DNA of 64,000 bases from Streptomyces camponoticapitis (GTDB lineage: Bacteria > Actinomycetota > Actinomycetes > Streptomycetales > Streptomycetaceae): assembly GCF_014646115.1 (NCBI RefSeq), contig NZ_BMMV01000032.1:1-64000 (forward strand). The letters are read 5' to 3'. Below are positions 25,089 through 33,145 of the stretch, piece by piece; within the stretch, counting starts at the first letter, position 1; every line of letters starts with the position of its first letter. The notes under the pieces were generated by a model. The model saw nothing but the letters and a program-made list of their open reading frames with translations. It did not search any database and was not told the DNA's origin. The position numbers and the translations under genes are program-made.

Positions 25089-25844
25089 TCAGCTCGCGGC
25101 GGCGACGGCGGCCGCTTGTTCCCCGGCATGCCGGTCCATCTCCGCACGGAACGCGGCCACGAGATGCGGCTGGATCCTTCCGGTCGTGCGGTCACCTCCC
25201 TCGCAGACCGCCCCGCGTACGCCCACGATGTCCGTGCCGATGCGCGTCAGGGCTTCGAGGTCGGCCGTCTTGACGCTGCCCGCGAGGGCGGCCAGCAGAT
25301 CGGCCTCGTGGGCCAGCCTGACGAACTCCGCGCAGACGTCGGGCGGTACGTGGTCGAACAGCCGGGTCCCGTCCTTGACGGCGGTGTCGAGCATGGCCGC
25401 GTCCGAGCCGGACCGGCGGGCGATGTCGGGCAGCGAGAGCGGGTTGACGCAGCCGATCCGGTGCGCGTCCGCGTACCCGGAGGCGACGACGAACGCGTCC
25501 GGCCGGTACTCCTTCACGGCCCGGACGACCCCGCTCATGACGTCGGTGGCCTGTTCGGGCGTCGTGCATCCGTAGAGGCCCACCTTGATGTACGTGGCGC
25601 CGGAGACGACCGCGCCGAGCGCCGCCTGGGCCACCGTGCCGGGCTTGTACGGGACGTCCCCCACGGTGGCGGAGACCGGCTTGTCCGCCGGGACCGCGTC
25701 GCGGATCTCCCTGATGACCCAGGGGAAGTTCGCGCCGAGCGAGCCCTCGGCCGGTCTTTTGACATCGACGATGTCGAGGTGTTCCGCCGCCTTCGCGCAG
25801 TCGATGGCCTCTTCGACACCGTCGGGAGAGATGAGAAGCAACAC
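25089..25844 (-). CDS. MfnB-type (5-formylfuran-3-yl)methyl phosphate synthase
   Basis: Belongs to the UPF0264/MfnB family, which condenses two glyceraldehyde 3-phosphate molecules to a furan phosphate, the first step of methanofuran synthesis in methanogens. Family segments are near identical: DVKRPAEGSLGANFPWVI, SATVGDVPYKPGT, YIKVGLYG, GYADAHRIG, MLDTAVKDG and GTDIVGVRGAVC. The Lys in DVKRP, the Lys in YIKVG and the Asp/Lys in LDTAVKD correspond to Lys27, Lys85, Asp151 and Lys155 of the Methanocaldococcus enzyme, with constant offset, so the active site is complete. GTG at 25844 is preferred: AAGGA precedes it and its VLLLISP aligns with the archaeal N-terminus; an in-frame GTG at 25871 is possible. 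It heads an operon with ALDH, ADH and a methyltransferase; no aminotransferase or phosphatase is present. Confidence 0.93.
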   Translation of the reverse strand: MLLLISPDGVEEAIDCAKAAEHLDIVDVKRPAEGSLGANFPWVIREIRDAVPADKPVSATVGDVPYKPGTVAQAALGAVVSGATYIKVGLYGCTTPEQATDVMSGVVRAVKEYRPDAFVVASGYADAHRIGCVNPLSLPDIARRSGSDAAMLDTAVKDGTRLFDHVPPDVCAEFVRLAHEADLLAALAGSVKTADLEALTRIGTDIVGVRGAVCEGGDRTTGRIQPHLVAAFRAEMDRHAGEQAAAVAAAS

Positions 25845-25869
25845 CGTGGATTCCTTCCACCGCATGTCC

Positions 25870-25887
25870 ACCTGCCGGAGGGCAGGT
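25870..25887 (-). promoter_or_regulatory. small leader hairpin before the MfnB operon
   Basis: ACCTGCC (25870-25876) and GGCAGGT (25881-25887) form a 7-bp stem with a GGAG/CTCC loop, ending 26 bp before the chosen GTG. It could be an operator or an RNA hairpin. The remaining intergenic DNA up to 26066 shows no clear promoter or other structure. Confidence 0.35.
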
Positions 25888-26066
25888 ATGCGGAGTCGTC
25901 TGGATCACGTGCGGTTCGCTCATCATTTCCGGGGCCCATGATTCGCGGCAGGGCGCGCGGAGTACCGGACGGGTCATTGTCCGCACCCGCCCACGCCCCC
26001 GGCGTGCGCAGGAACTGGCCGCGACCGGGGGCACCACAGGCGTTCCGGGATCCGCGCCGGACGGCC

Positions 26067-26816
26067 CTAGGCGACCGGCTCGGGTACGCGTTCCTCCGTG
26101 GGAGGCTGGGCCGCCGGGGCGGGGCGCAGACGGTGGCGTTTGCGCCAGGCGACCACCGCCGCCGCGGCTCCCGTCAGCACGATGAAGCCCATGGACACCA
26201 GGAACGCAGGCGACGTCGGCGATCCCGCCTCGCTTCCCGCGACCACGTACGCGGCCGTGTTCGGAATCGTCCCGAGGGCCGTCGCCAGCAGATACGACCG
26301 CCAGCGCATACGCGATATCGCCGCGCAGTAGTTGGCGGCCTGGAACGGCACCCCGGGGAACAGCCGGATCACCATCATCGAGCGGAAGCCGTGCTCGCTC
26401 AACTGCCCGTCCGCGGCGGTCAGCCAGCGGCCCCGCAGCATCGGCCGCAGCGCCTCCTGACCGAGGAAACGGCCGAGCCCGAAGGCGATCCCCCCGCCCA
26501 GTACCGTGCCCGCCAGTGCCGCCGGGAGCCCCAACTGCGAACCGAACAGGGCGCCCGCCGCGAGATTCAGCAGCGGACGCGGTACGAAGGCGGCCGTGCA
26601 CAGCCCGTACGCGAGGGAGAACAGCACCACGGCGGCGCCGCCGCTCAGCTCCGGCCAGCCGGCCGAGACGAGTCTCTGCGGCTCGTAGACCAGCACAGCG
26701 GCCCCCGCGCACGCGAGCACGAGAACCAGAAGAGAGAGTCTGGACCAGGGTGAGAGCAGCACCCTCGTACAGCGGACCGTGAGGCCGGCGAACGACCTGT
26801 CAACAGGGTCGAGCAT
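26067..26816 (-). CDS. TVP38/TMEM64 (VTT) family membrane protein
   Basis: An integral membrane protein of 249 residues. A signal-anchor-like first span (about residues 26-45) is followed by the VTT domain: SLAYGLCTAAFVPRPLLNLA, then GALFGSQLGLPAALAGTVLG, and the re-entrant segment VIRLFPGVPFQAANYCAAIS, with GTIPNTAAYVVAGSEAG near 190. The F/P-rich re-entrant motif with Arg is the family hallmark shared with DedA proteins and eukaryotic TMEM41/VMP1, which scramble or flip lipids. Substrate in Streptomyces unknown. It is transcribed towards the MfnB operon but 222 bp away, so probably a separate unit. Confidence 0.88.
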   Translation of the reverse strand: MLDPVDRSFAGLTVRCTRVLLSPWSRLSLLVLVLACAGAAVLVYEPQRLVSAGWPELSGGAAVVLFSLAYGLCTAAFVPRPLLNLAAGALFGSQLGLPAALAGTVLGGGIAFGLGRFLGQEALRPMLRGRWLTAADGQLSEHGFRSMMVIRLFPGVPFQAANYCAAISRMRWRSYLLATALGTIPNTAAYVVAGSEAGSPTSPAFLVSMGFIVLTGAAAAVVAWRKRHRLRPAPAAQPPTEERVPEPVA

Positions 26817-26956
26817 GCGGGGAGACTAACCGACGAGGAGTGGTGATCGCCGTCAAGAGCCGGGAGACAAGCGCCACTCGGGACCCGGCCCGGTCCCCTT
26901 CGGGGACGTGACAGGATCCCCGCCCGTTGTCGGTGGCGGCGCATAACCTGCACGTC

Positions 26957-27655
26957 ATGACACTCGTTCCGCCGCCCAGCGCGCTTGCCGACACCGTCCT
27001 CGAACGGCTCACCGTCGGGTACGCGGCAGCCGCCGATCCGGCACAGGCCGAGCGGTCCGCCGCGTATCTCAAGGGCGTCGCCCCCTTCCTCGGCATCCCG
27101 ACGCCCGAACGCCGCGCGCTGTCACGGCAGGTGCTCGACTCACTGCCGCGTCCCGAGGAGACCGACTGCGTGGCGATCGCGCTGCGCTGCTGGGAGTTGC
27201 CCGAGCGGGAGTATCAGTACTTCGCGGTCGACTACCTCCGCCGACACGTCGGGCGCCTCTCGTCCGGCTTCCTCCCGGTCGTACGGCATCTGGTCTCCAC
27301 GGTGCCCTGGTGGGACACAGTCGACCTCCTCGCCGCCCATCTCGCGGGCGGGCTGGTGGCAGCCGACCGCGCTCTCGTCACAGAGATGGACGCCTGGATC
27401 GAGGACGAGAACCTCTGGATCGCGCGCACCGCGCTGCTGCACCAGCTCACCTACAAGCGAGCGACCGACACCGAGCGGCTGTTCGGCTACTGCCTCCGGC
27501 AGTCCGGACACCCCGACTTCTTCATCCGCAAGGCGATCGGGTGGTGCCTGCGTGAGTACGCGAAGACGGATCCCGGCGCCGTCCAGGGCTTCGTGGCCAG
27601 TGCCCGCGACCGGCTCTCCCCGCTCTCCGTACGCGAAGCCCTGAAGAACCTCTGA
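26957..27655 (+). CDS. DNA alkylation repair protein, AlkD-like
   Basis: A HEAT-repeat DNA glycosylase-fold protein of 232 residues. Typical AlkD features are YLKGVAPFLGIPTPERRAL near the N-terminus, REYQYFAVDYLRRH, the active-site stretch VPWWDTVDLLA with Trp and catalytic Asp, WIARTALLHQLTYK and the C-terminal FFIRKAIGWCLREYAKTDP. Such enzymes release positively charged alkylated bases (3-methyladenine, 7-methylguanine) without base flipping. ATG at 26957 is preferred to the GTG at 26927 because the upstream ten residues are unlike the family. Divergent from the VTT-protein gene, single-gene unit. Confidence 0.92.
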   Translation: MTLVPPPSALADTVLERLTVGYAAAADPAQAERSAAYLKGVAPFLGIPTPERRALSRQVLDSLPRPEETDCVAIALRCWELPEREYQYFAVDYLRRHVGRLSSGFLPVVRHLVSTVPWWDTVDLLAAHLAGGLVAADRALVTEMDAWIEDENLWIARTALLHQLTYKRATDTERLFGYCLRQSGHPDFFIRKAIGWCLREYAKTDPGAVQGFVASARDRLSPLSVREALKNL

Positions 27656-27747
27656 AGAACGGCTGAAGAACTGCTGAGTGGCATCGGGCGGCGGCCCCGG
27701 AGAAAACCGGTCGACGGCCCCGCCGCCGGTCGGACATCATCAACGAC

Positions 27748-27885
27748 ATGTTCCGGTACGCCTTCCACGCAGCGTCGTCCGCGGTCGCGGACGCGCCGAA
27801 GGCTGCCGCATTCCTCGCAGCGCACGCCGAAGCGGCGGCGGCAGAGGCCGCCGCGGCGGCGCCCCTCGACGGCGCCCGAAGCTGA
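27748..27885 (+). CDS. possible 45-residue alanine-rich peptide
   Basis: Between the alkylation-repair gene and tuf3 there is a short frame starting ATG TTC CGG TAC that reads MFRYAFHAASSAVADAPKAA, then an Ala/Glu-rich helix and a stop at 27883-27885. Codon use has the expected GC-rich third positions. There is no convincing ribosome site, and alanine-rich frames arise easily in such DNA, so this is a tentative call. Confidence 0.3.
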   Translation: MFRYAFHAASSAVADAPKAAAFLAAHAEAAAAEAAAAAPLDGARS

Positions 27886-27982
27886 CCCTTCCCGGATCGT
27901 CCGGCGGACCCCACAGGGGGAGGGTCGGCAAGGCACCGGGGTCCACACCACGCTTCGAGTTCCTGGAAGGAACACGTCAGCC

Positions 27983-29161
27983 ATGCCCAAGACGGCATAC
28001 GTGCGCACCAAACCACACCTCAACATCGGCACCATGGGCCATGTCGACCACGGCAAGACCACTCTGACCGCTGCCATCACCAAGGTCCTCAGCGAGCGCG
28101 GGACCGGCACGTTCGTGCCGTTCGACCGGATCGACCGGGCCCCCGAGGAGGCGGCGCGCGGCATCACGATCAACATCTCGCACGTGGAGTACGAGACGGA
28201 CACCCGGCACTACGCGCACGTCGACATGCCCGGCCACGCCGACTACATCAAAAACATGGTCACCGGCGCCGCCCAGCTCGACGGCGCGATCCTCGTCGTG
28301 TCCGCGCTCGACGGGATCATGCCGCAGACCGCCGAGCACGTACTGCTCGCCCGCCAGGTCGGCGTCGACCACATCGTCGTCGCCCTCAACAAGGCCGACG
28401 CGGGCGACGACGAGCTGACCGACCTGGTCGAGCTCGAAGTACGCGAACTGCTCAGCGCGCACGGGTACGGCGGGGAGAGCGTCCCCGTCGTCCGGGTCTC
28501 CGGACTCCGGGCGCTGGAGGGCGACCCGCGCTGGACCGAGGCGGTGGTGGCCCTGCTGGACGCGGTCGACACCTACGTGCCGATCCCGGTCAGGTACACC
28601 GACGCGCCGTTCCTGCTCCCGGTCGAGAACGTCCTGACCATCACCGGGCGCGGCACGGTCGTCACCGGTGCCGTCGAGCGCGGCACGGTGCGCGTGGGGG
28701 ACCGGATCGAGGTGCTCGGCGCCGAGTCCGGGCCCCAGCTCAGTACGGTCACCTCGCTGGAGACCTTCGGGAAGCCGATGGAGTCCGCCGAGGCCGGCGA
28801 CAACGTCGCGCTGCTGCTGCGCGGCATGCCGCGCGACGCGATCCGCCGGGGCCATGTGGTGGCCGCGCCGGACAGCCTCGTACCGAGCCGGCGCTTCACC
28901 GCGCAGGTGTACGTCCTGTCGACGCGTGAGGGAGGGCGTACGACGCCGGTCACGACGGGCTACCGGCCGCAGTCCTACATCCGTACGGCGGACGTGGTCG
29001 GCGACATCGACCTCGGTGAGCTCGCCGTCGCGCGGCCCGGTGACACGGTCGCCCTGACCGTGGAGCTGGGCAGGGACGTGCCGCTGGAGTCCGGGCTCGG
29101 CTTCGCGATCCGCGAGGGCGGACGCACGGTCGGAGCGGGCACGGTCACCGAGCTGATCTGA
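27983..29161 (+). CDS. tuf3: elongation factor Tu, divergent third copy (EF-Tu3)
   Basis: A complete GTPase of 392 residues that delivers aminoacyl-tRNA to the ribosome. G1 is GHVDHGKTT, G3 DMPGHADYIKNMVTGAAQ, G4 NKAD, and domains 2 and 3 follow with GRGTVVTGAVERG and the C-terminal GAGTVTELI. The opening MPKTAYVRTKPHLNIGTMGH differs from the MAKAKFER-type start of the main housekeeping EF-Tu and matches the divergent tuf3 genes described in Streptomyces, where a second Tu-like factor is induced under stress and has been linked to kirromycin-type resistance. No ribosomal-protein or EF-G genes are nearby, unlike tuf1. GGAAGGA lies 12 nt before the ATG. A strong terminator follows. Confidence 0.95.
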   Translation: MPKTAYVRTKPHLNIGTMGHVDHGKTTLTAAITKVLSERGTGTFVPFDRIDRAPEEAARGITINISHVEYETDTRHYAHVDMPGHADYIKNMVTGAAQLDGAILVVSALDGIMPQTAEHVLLARQVGVDHIVVALNKADAGDDELTDLVELEVRELLSAHGYGGESVPVVRVSGLRALEGDPRWTEAVVALLDAVDTYVPIPVRYTDAPFLLPVENVLTITGRGTVVTGAVERGTVRVGDRIEVLGAESGPQLSTVTSLETFGKPMESAEAGDNVALLLRGMPRDAIRRGHVVAAPDSLVPSRRFTAQVYVLSTREGGRTTPVTTGYRPQSYIRTADVVGDIDLGELAVARPGDTVALTVELGRDVPLESGLGFAIREGGRTVGAGTVTELI

Positions 29162-29183
29162 CCGGACCCGCGGGACCTGTCGG

Positions 29184-29221
29184 CCGCGCCCGTCCCCTCC
29201 ACCCGGAGGGGACGGGCGCGG
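29184..29221 (+). terminator. terminator of tuf3
   Basis: A perfect 17-bp stem (29184-29200 with 29205-29221) closed by an ACCC loop, 22 bp after the tuf3 stop. It is the strongest GC-rich hairpin in this part of the window. Confidence 0.85.
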
Positions 29222-29256
29222 TCCGCTCCGCGCGGCACGGCACGCACAATGGGACG

Positions 29257-30102
29257 GTGAGCGAAGCCATCCCCGTCATCCGGACCGTCGACCACGGCAC
29301 CGCCCGACTGCTGCCCGACGTGGACCGCGAACGGGCGTGGCTGCTGACGGTCGACGGCGCACCCCAGTCGTACGTCGACCTGGACGAGCCGACCCATCTC
29401 GAATTCGAGTACACCCGGCGCCTCGGGCATGTGATCGACTGCGCGGCCGACGACGGCGCCCCGCTCACCGTGCTCCACCTCGGCGGCGGGGCCCTCACCC
29501 TGGCCCGCTACGTGCACGCCACCCGGCCCGGCTCGGCGCAGGACGTGGTCGACGCCGACGGGGCCCTGCTCACCCTGGTCGCCGAGGAGTTGCCGCTCCC
29601 GGACGGCTCCGGGATCACCGTCCACGACGCCGACGCCCGCGCCTGGCTCGACGCGACACCGGCCGGCTCGGTGGATCTGCTCATCGCCGACGTCTTCGGC
29701 GGCTCCCGGGTGCCCGCCCATCTCACGTCCGTGGAGTACGCGCGCCTCGCCGAGCGGGCGCTACGAGCCGGCGGTCTCTACGCGGCCAACCTCGCCGACG
29801 GCGCGCCGTTCACCTTTCTGACGTCTCAACTGGCCACCTTCGCCTCGGTGTTCGAGGAGCTGGCGCTGATCGCCGAACCGTCGGTGCTGCGCGGACGCCG
29901 GTTCGGCAACGCCGTACTCCTCGCCTCGCACGCGCCGATCGACACGGCGGCCCTGGCCCGGCGTACCGCGTCCGACGTCTTCCCCGCGCGCGTCGAACAC
30001 GGCGCTTCGCTGCGGCGGTTCACCGGAGCCGCGCCGGTCGTACGGGACGCCGAAGCGGTGGCGTCGCCCGAGCCGCCCGAGGGCGCGTTCAGCATCGGCT
30101 GA
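29257..30102 (+). CDS. spermidine synthase-like (polyamine aminopropyltransferase fold) protein
   Basis: A 281-residue Rossmann-fold protein of the spermidine-synthase/SAM-methyltransferase group: YVDLDEPTHLEFEYTRRLGH, the nucleotide-binding LHLGGGALTLARYVHATRPG (about residues 75-94), VVDADGALLTLV and LLIADVFGGSRVPAHLTSVE. The catalytic-type Asp is in IADVFGG. Actinobacteria carry several such 'fused' or N-terminally trimmed homologues whose substrates are unproven, so polyamine synthesis should not be assumed. GTG at 29257 is used. A small hairpin follows the stop directly. Confidence 0.85.
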   Translation: MSEAIPVIRTVDHGTARLLPDVDRERAWLLTVDGAPQSYVDLDEPTHLEFEYTRRLGHVIDCAADDGAPLTVLHLGGGALTLARYVHATRPGSAQDVVDADGALLTLVAEELPLPDGSGITVHDADARAWLDATPAGSVDLLIADVFGGSRVPAHLTSVEYARLAERALRAGGLYAANLADGAPFTFLTSQLATFASVFEELALIAEPSVLRGRRFGNAVLLASHAPIDTAALARRTASDVFPARVEHGASLRRFTGAAPVVRDAEAVASPEPPEGAFSIG

Positions 30103-30124
30103 GCCCCGCGCCTGTGCGCGGGGC
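30103..30124. terminator. hairpin between convergent genes
   Basis: GCCCCGCGC (30103-30111) and GCGCGGGGC (30116-30124) around a CTGT loop, starting directly after the TGA of the preceding gene and 63 bp before the end of the convergent membrane-protein gene. It can serve both strands. Confidence 0.65.
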
Positions 30125-30187
30125 ACGGTGCCGGGTGCCGGACAGGACTCCGGTGCCGGAGGCGACTTCGGGCAGGGGAGAACGGGC

Positions 30188-31243
30188 CTACTTGGCCAAC
30201 CGGACGGTGCTCATGATCTTCATCAGCGTCTCGTCCGGGATCTCGTCCTCCACACCCTTGGCCCCGTACAGGACCCAAGTGGTGAAGTCACCCTTGGCGT
30301 TGGTGAAGGTGAACGCGATCGACTTGCCGTCGGTGTCGCACTTCTCCTTCTTGGGCAGGCCCGTGCTCGCGGCCGTCGAGTAGTGCCCCTTGAGGCCGGA
30401 CTTCGTCGTGTAGGCCTTGGACTTCTCGACCTTGATCGCCGCCTGCTGCTGCTCCTCGGTGGCTTCCTGGGCGTACGCGGCCCAGACCCAGCTGCCGGAC
30501 TCGTTGCTGGCGCCGGTCGCCGTGTCCTTGGCGCCCTTGCCCCCCTTGGTGCCGGTGCCGCCGAGACTGACGTCCTCCATCTCGCCGTCCTGGTCGCTGT
30601 CCTGCTCGCACCAGTTGGTCTTCAGGAAGGCGGGAGCGGAGAAGGTGATGGCGGGCGAGCCGTCACCCTTCTCGACGTCCTCGAAGCCCGAGAACGTGTC
30701 GGGCTTCTCGACCACCCAGTCGGCGGGGACGTCGAACTGCGTCCCGTGGTTGGGGTTGGTCACGACCTTCCAGCCCGCGATCGTGGGCTTGCCGGCGGTC
30801 GACCCGTCGCGCGGGTTGTCCGGCGCCGACGGCTTCGTCTTCGGCTCCTTCGACTCCGACGCCTTGGGGTCCTCGGCGACGTTCGAGCTCTCGTCGTCAC
30901 CCTGCATCACGAAGAAGCCCGTGGCGGCGGCCGCCACGACGACCGCCGACGCGGCGATGATCGCGACCGTCTTCGTGCGCTTCTTGTCCTGCGAGGGATC
31001 GGGACCGCCCGGCCCGCCCGGCTGCCCCGGCACCGCGTACTGGGGCACGGTCGGCTGCTGGTACGGGTTGGGCTGCTGGGCTCCCGGCTGCTGCGGGTAG
31101 CCGGGCTGCTGCTGGTAACCAGGCTGCTGGTATCCCGGCTGCTGGTAGGGATTCGGCTGCTGGTACCCCGGCTGCTGGTACGGGTTCGAATTCGGATCCT
31201 GCGGGTTTGGCTCGCCCCCGGGCGGCTGCTGTCCTGGCCACAT
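30188..31243 (-). CDS. single-pass membrane protein with N-terminal YQQPG repeats
   Basis: A 351-residue protein. Residues about 1-75 are a disordered cytoplasmic tail with repeated NPYQQPGYQQP units; a single membrane span VAIIAASAVVVAAAATGFFV lies near residues 92-111; an acidic linker (about 112-150) leads to an outside domain that starts GKPTIAGWKVVTNPNHGTQF and contains two cysteines (NWCEQ and EKCDTD). This architecture is common in Streptomyces hypothetical surface proteins. ATG at 31243 is used; the open frame further upstream belongs to other strands. No function is known; the repeats are reminiscent of proline/glutamine-rich tails that mediate protein contacts. Confidence 0.8.
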   Translation of the reverse strand: MWPGQQPPGGEPNPQDPNSNPYQQPGYQQPNPYQQPGYQQPGYQQQPGYPQQPGAQQPNPYQQPTVPQYAVPGQPGGPGGPDPSQDKKRTKTVAIIAASAVVVAAAATGFFVMQGDDESSNVAEDPKASESKEPKTKPSAPDNPRDGSTAGKPTIAGWKVVTNPNHGTQFDVPADWVVEKPDTFSGFEDVEKGDGSPAITFSAPAFLKTNWCEQDSDQDGEMEDVSLGGTGTKGGKGAKDTATGASNESGSWVWAAYAQEATEEQQQAAIKVEKSKAYTTKSGLKGHYSTAASTGLPKKEKCDTDGKSIAFTFTNAKGDFTTWVLYGAKGVEDEIPDETLMKIMSTVRLAK

Positions 31244-31336
31244 GGCGAGTAACGATAGAGGGGTCGTCCCCGCCTTGCTACGGCCGCCCTGTCGCAGGAT
31301 GGCAACTGAGGCTACCCGTGGGTAATATCGAGCCGC

Positions 31337-31789
31337 ATGAGTTCTGATCGGATGACCGTCGGCGAGATGCTCGCCGCCACCGTGCCCATGGCGAAGACCC
31401 TCAACATGGAGTTCCTCGAAACCACCGCCGAGCGTGCCGTCGTACGGCTGCCGGACCAGCCCTCCTTCCACAACCATGTGGGAGGCCCCCACGCCGGCGC
31501 GATGTTCACCCTCGGCGACACCGTCAGCGGCGCCGTGCTGCTCGCCGCCTTCGGCGACCAGCTCACCCGCGCCGTACCTCTCGTCGTCAAGGCGGAGATC
31601 GGCTACAAGAAGCTCGCCATGGGCGTCGTCACGGCGACGGCCACCGTGGACCGGCCGGTGGCGGAGGTCGTCGCCGAACTCGACGGGGGCGGGCGCCCCG
31701 AGATCCCCGTCACCGTCGTCTTCAACCGCGAGGACGGCGCCGTCACCGGTGAGATGACCATCGTCTGGACGCTGCGTCTCAACACCTGA
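31337..31789 (+). CDS. hotdog-fold DUF4442/PaaI-like thioesterase
   Basis: A 150-residue hotdog-fold protein. The central helix region HNHVGGPHAGAMFTLGDTVS corresponds to the thioesterase signature HxxxxGGxxxT/A of PaaI-like and DUF4442 proteins, and LVVKAEIGYKKLAMGVVTAT is the following strand pair. It may hydrolyse an acyl-CoA, but the substrate is unknown. ATG at 31337. It is divergent from the YQQPG membrane protein and is followed by a 16-bp hairpin. Confidence 0.85.
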   Translation: MSSDRMTVGEMLAATVPMAKTLNMEFLETTAERAVVRLPDQPSFHNHVGGPHAGAMFTLGDTVSGAVLLAAFGDQLTRAVPLVVKAEIGYKKLAMGVVTATATVDRPVAEVVAELDGGGRPEIPVTVVFNREDGAVTGEMTIVWTLRLNT

Positions 31790-31845
31790 CCGGGCCGGCT
31801 CCGGCGACCGGGGCCGGTCATCGGCGGGCGCCGCGCACAGGTAGG

Positions 31846-31882
31846 CTGCCCGGCGAGCGCCTGGAAGGCGCTCGCCGGGCAG
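31846..31882 (+). terminator. 16-bp perfect hairpin upstream of the DedA gene
   Basis: CTGCCCGGCGAGCGCC (31846-31861) pairs with GGCGCTCGCCGGGCAG (31867-31882) around TGGAA. It follows the DUF4442 stop by 57 bp, as a terminator would, and ends 29 bp before the DedA start. Confidence 0.75.
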
Positions 31883-31911
31883 CGGCACATCCGACACGGA
31901 AGGAACCGGTC

Positions 31912-32604
31912 TTGCACGTCCAGGAGTGGCTGGAGACCGTACCCGCGATCAGCGTCTACATCCTGGTCGGCGTCGTGATCGGCCTCGAAAGCCTCGGCAT
32001 TCCGCTGCCGGGTGAGATCGTCCTCGTCAGCTCGGCGCTGCTGGCCTCGCAGCACGGTGACATCAACCCGTACATCCTCGGCGCGTGCGCCACCGCGGGC
32101 GCGATCATCGGTGACTCGATCGGCTACGCCATCGGCCGCAAGGGCGGCCGGCCACTGCTCGCCCGGCTCGGCAGGAAGTTCCCGAGTCACTTCGGCGAGC
32201 CGCAGATCGCGATGGCCGAGCGGTCGTTCCAGAAGTGGGGCATGTGGGCCGTCTTCTTCGGCCGGTTCATCGCGCTGCTGCGGATCTTCGCCGGGCCGCT
32301 CGCCGGTGTGCTGCGAATGCCGTACTGGAAGTTCCTCGTCGCCAACGTCCTGGGCGGAATCCTCTGGGCGGGCGGCACGACCGCTGTCGTCTACTCCGTG
32401 GGTGTCGTCGCCGAGGCATGGCTGAAGCGCTTCTCCTGGCTGGGCCTCGTACTCGCCGTGCTGATCGGCATCACCTCGATGCTCGTCATCAAGAACCGGG
32501 CCAAGAAGGCGTCGGCACAGGCGCGGGAGCGGTCGGCGGCGCCGACGTCGGTCAAGGACGGGCCGGGCCCGCTCGACCAGGAGCCCGTACCCGCCACCGA
32601 CTGA
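31912..32604 (+). CDS. DedA family membrane protein
   Basis: A 230-residue membrane protein of the DedA/VTT superfamily. GLESLGIPLPGEIVLVSSAL is the first re-entrant loop, GDSIGYAIGRKGG the following conserved stretch, and FFGRFIALLRIFAGPLAGVL the second re-entrant segment with the two essential Arg positions (F-x-R-F and R-x-F-A-G). DedA proteins support membrane homeostasis and recycling of undecaprenyl phosphate or other lipids. TTG at 31912 is the only start that fits: AAGGAA precedes it at the right distance. A charged cytoplasmic tail follows residue 200. Confidence 0.92.
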   Translation: MHVQEWLETVPAISVYILVGVVIGLESLGIPLPGEIVLVSSALLASQHGDINPYILGACATAGAIIGDSIGYAIGRKGGRPLLARLGRKFPSHFGEPQIAMAERSFQKWGMWAVFFGRFIALLRIFAGPLAGVLRMPYWKFLVANVLGGILWAGGTTAVVYSVGVVAEAWLKRFSWLGLVLAVLIGITSMLVIKNRAKKASAQARERSAAPTSVKDGPGPLDQEPVPATD

Positions 32605-32614
32605 CCGCCGGCCG

Positions 32615-33145
32615 TCAGCCTTCGTACACCGCCCGATGGCGCTCGGCCAGCTCCAGATAGGCCGCCGCGTTGAGCTTGATCCCCTCGCGCTCCTCCTCGG
32701 TCAGCTCCCGCTTCACCTTGGCGGGCACCCCGGCCACCAGCGAACCCGGTGGTACGCGCATGCCCTTCGGTACGAGCGCCTGGGCCGCGACGAGCGAACC
32801 GGCGCCGATGTGCGCCCCGTTCAGCACGGCGGCGCCCATGCCGACCAGCACGTCGTCCTCGACGGTGCAGCCGTGCAGTACCGCGTTGTGACCCACCGAG
32901 ACACGCTCGCCGATCGTGACGGGGGAGCCGACGTCGACGTGCACCGTGCAGTTGTCCTGGATGTTGCTGTCGGCCCCGACGACGATCGGGCCGCCGTCGG
33001 CCCGCAGCACCGTGTGGTACCAGACGCTGGAGCCGGCCGCCATGGTGACCTCGCCCAGTACCACCGCCGTCGGCGCCACGAACGCCGTCGGATCGATCGC
33101 GGGCTCCGTGCCGCCCACACCCGCGATCAGTGGCCGCTCCGTCAT
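32615..33145 (-). CDS. gamma-carbonic anhydrase-like left-handed beta-helix protein
   Basis: A 176-residue protein built of hexapeptide repeats (IDPTAFVAPTAVVLGEVTMA, GADSNIQDNCTVHVD, VLVGMGAAVLNGAHIGAGSL). The three zinc-binding His positions of gamma-class carbonic anhydrases are visible in CTVHVD and VGHNAVLHGC. Members of this PaaY/YrdA-type group often show little or no carbonic anhydrase activity, and some act as acyl-CoA thioesterases, so the product name is kept general. ATG at 33145 has GGAGGAG 7 nt upstream. Confidence 0.9.
   Translation of the reverse strand: MTERPLIAGVGGTEPAIDPTAFVAPTAVVLGEVTMAAGSSVWYHTVLRADGGPIVVGADSNIQDNCTVHVDVGSPVTIGERVSVGHNAVLHGCTVEDDVLVGMGAAVLNGAHIGAGSLVAAQALVPKGMRVPPGSLVAGVPAKVKRELTEEEREGIKLNAAAYLELAERHRAVYEG

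Noticed and set aside
31846..31882. 16-bp hairpin as a riboswitch for the DedA gene
   Set aside because: A simple perfect stem-loop with no additional paired elements; a terminator for the preceding gene is the simpler reading.
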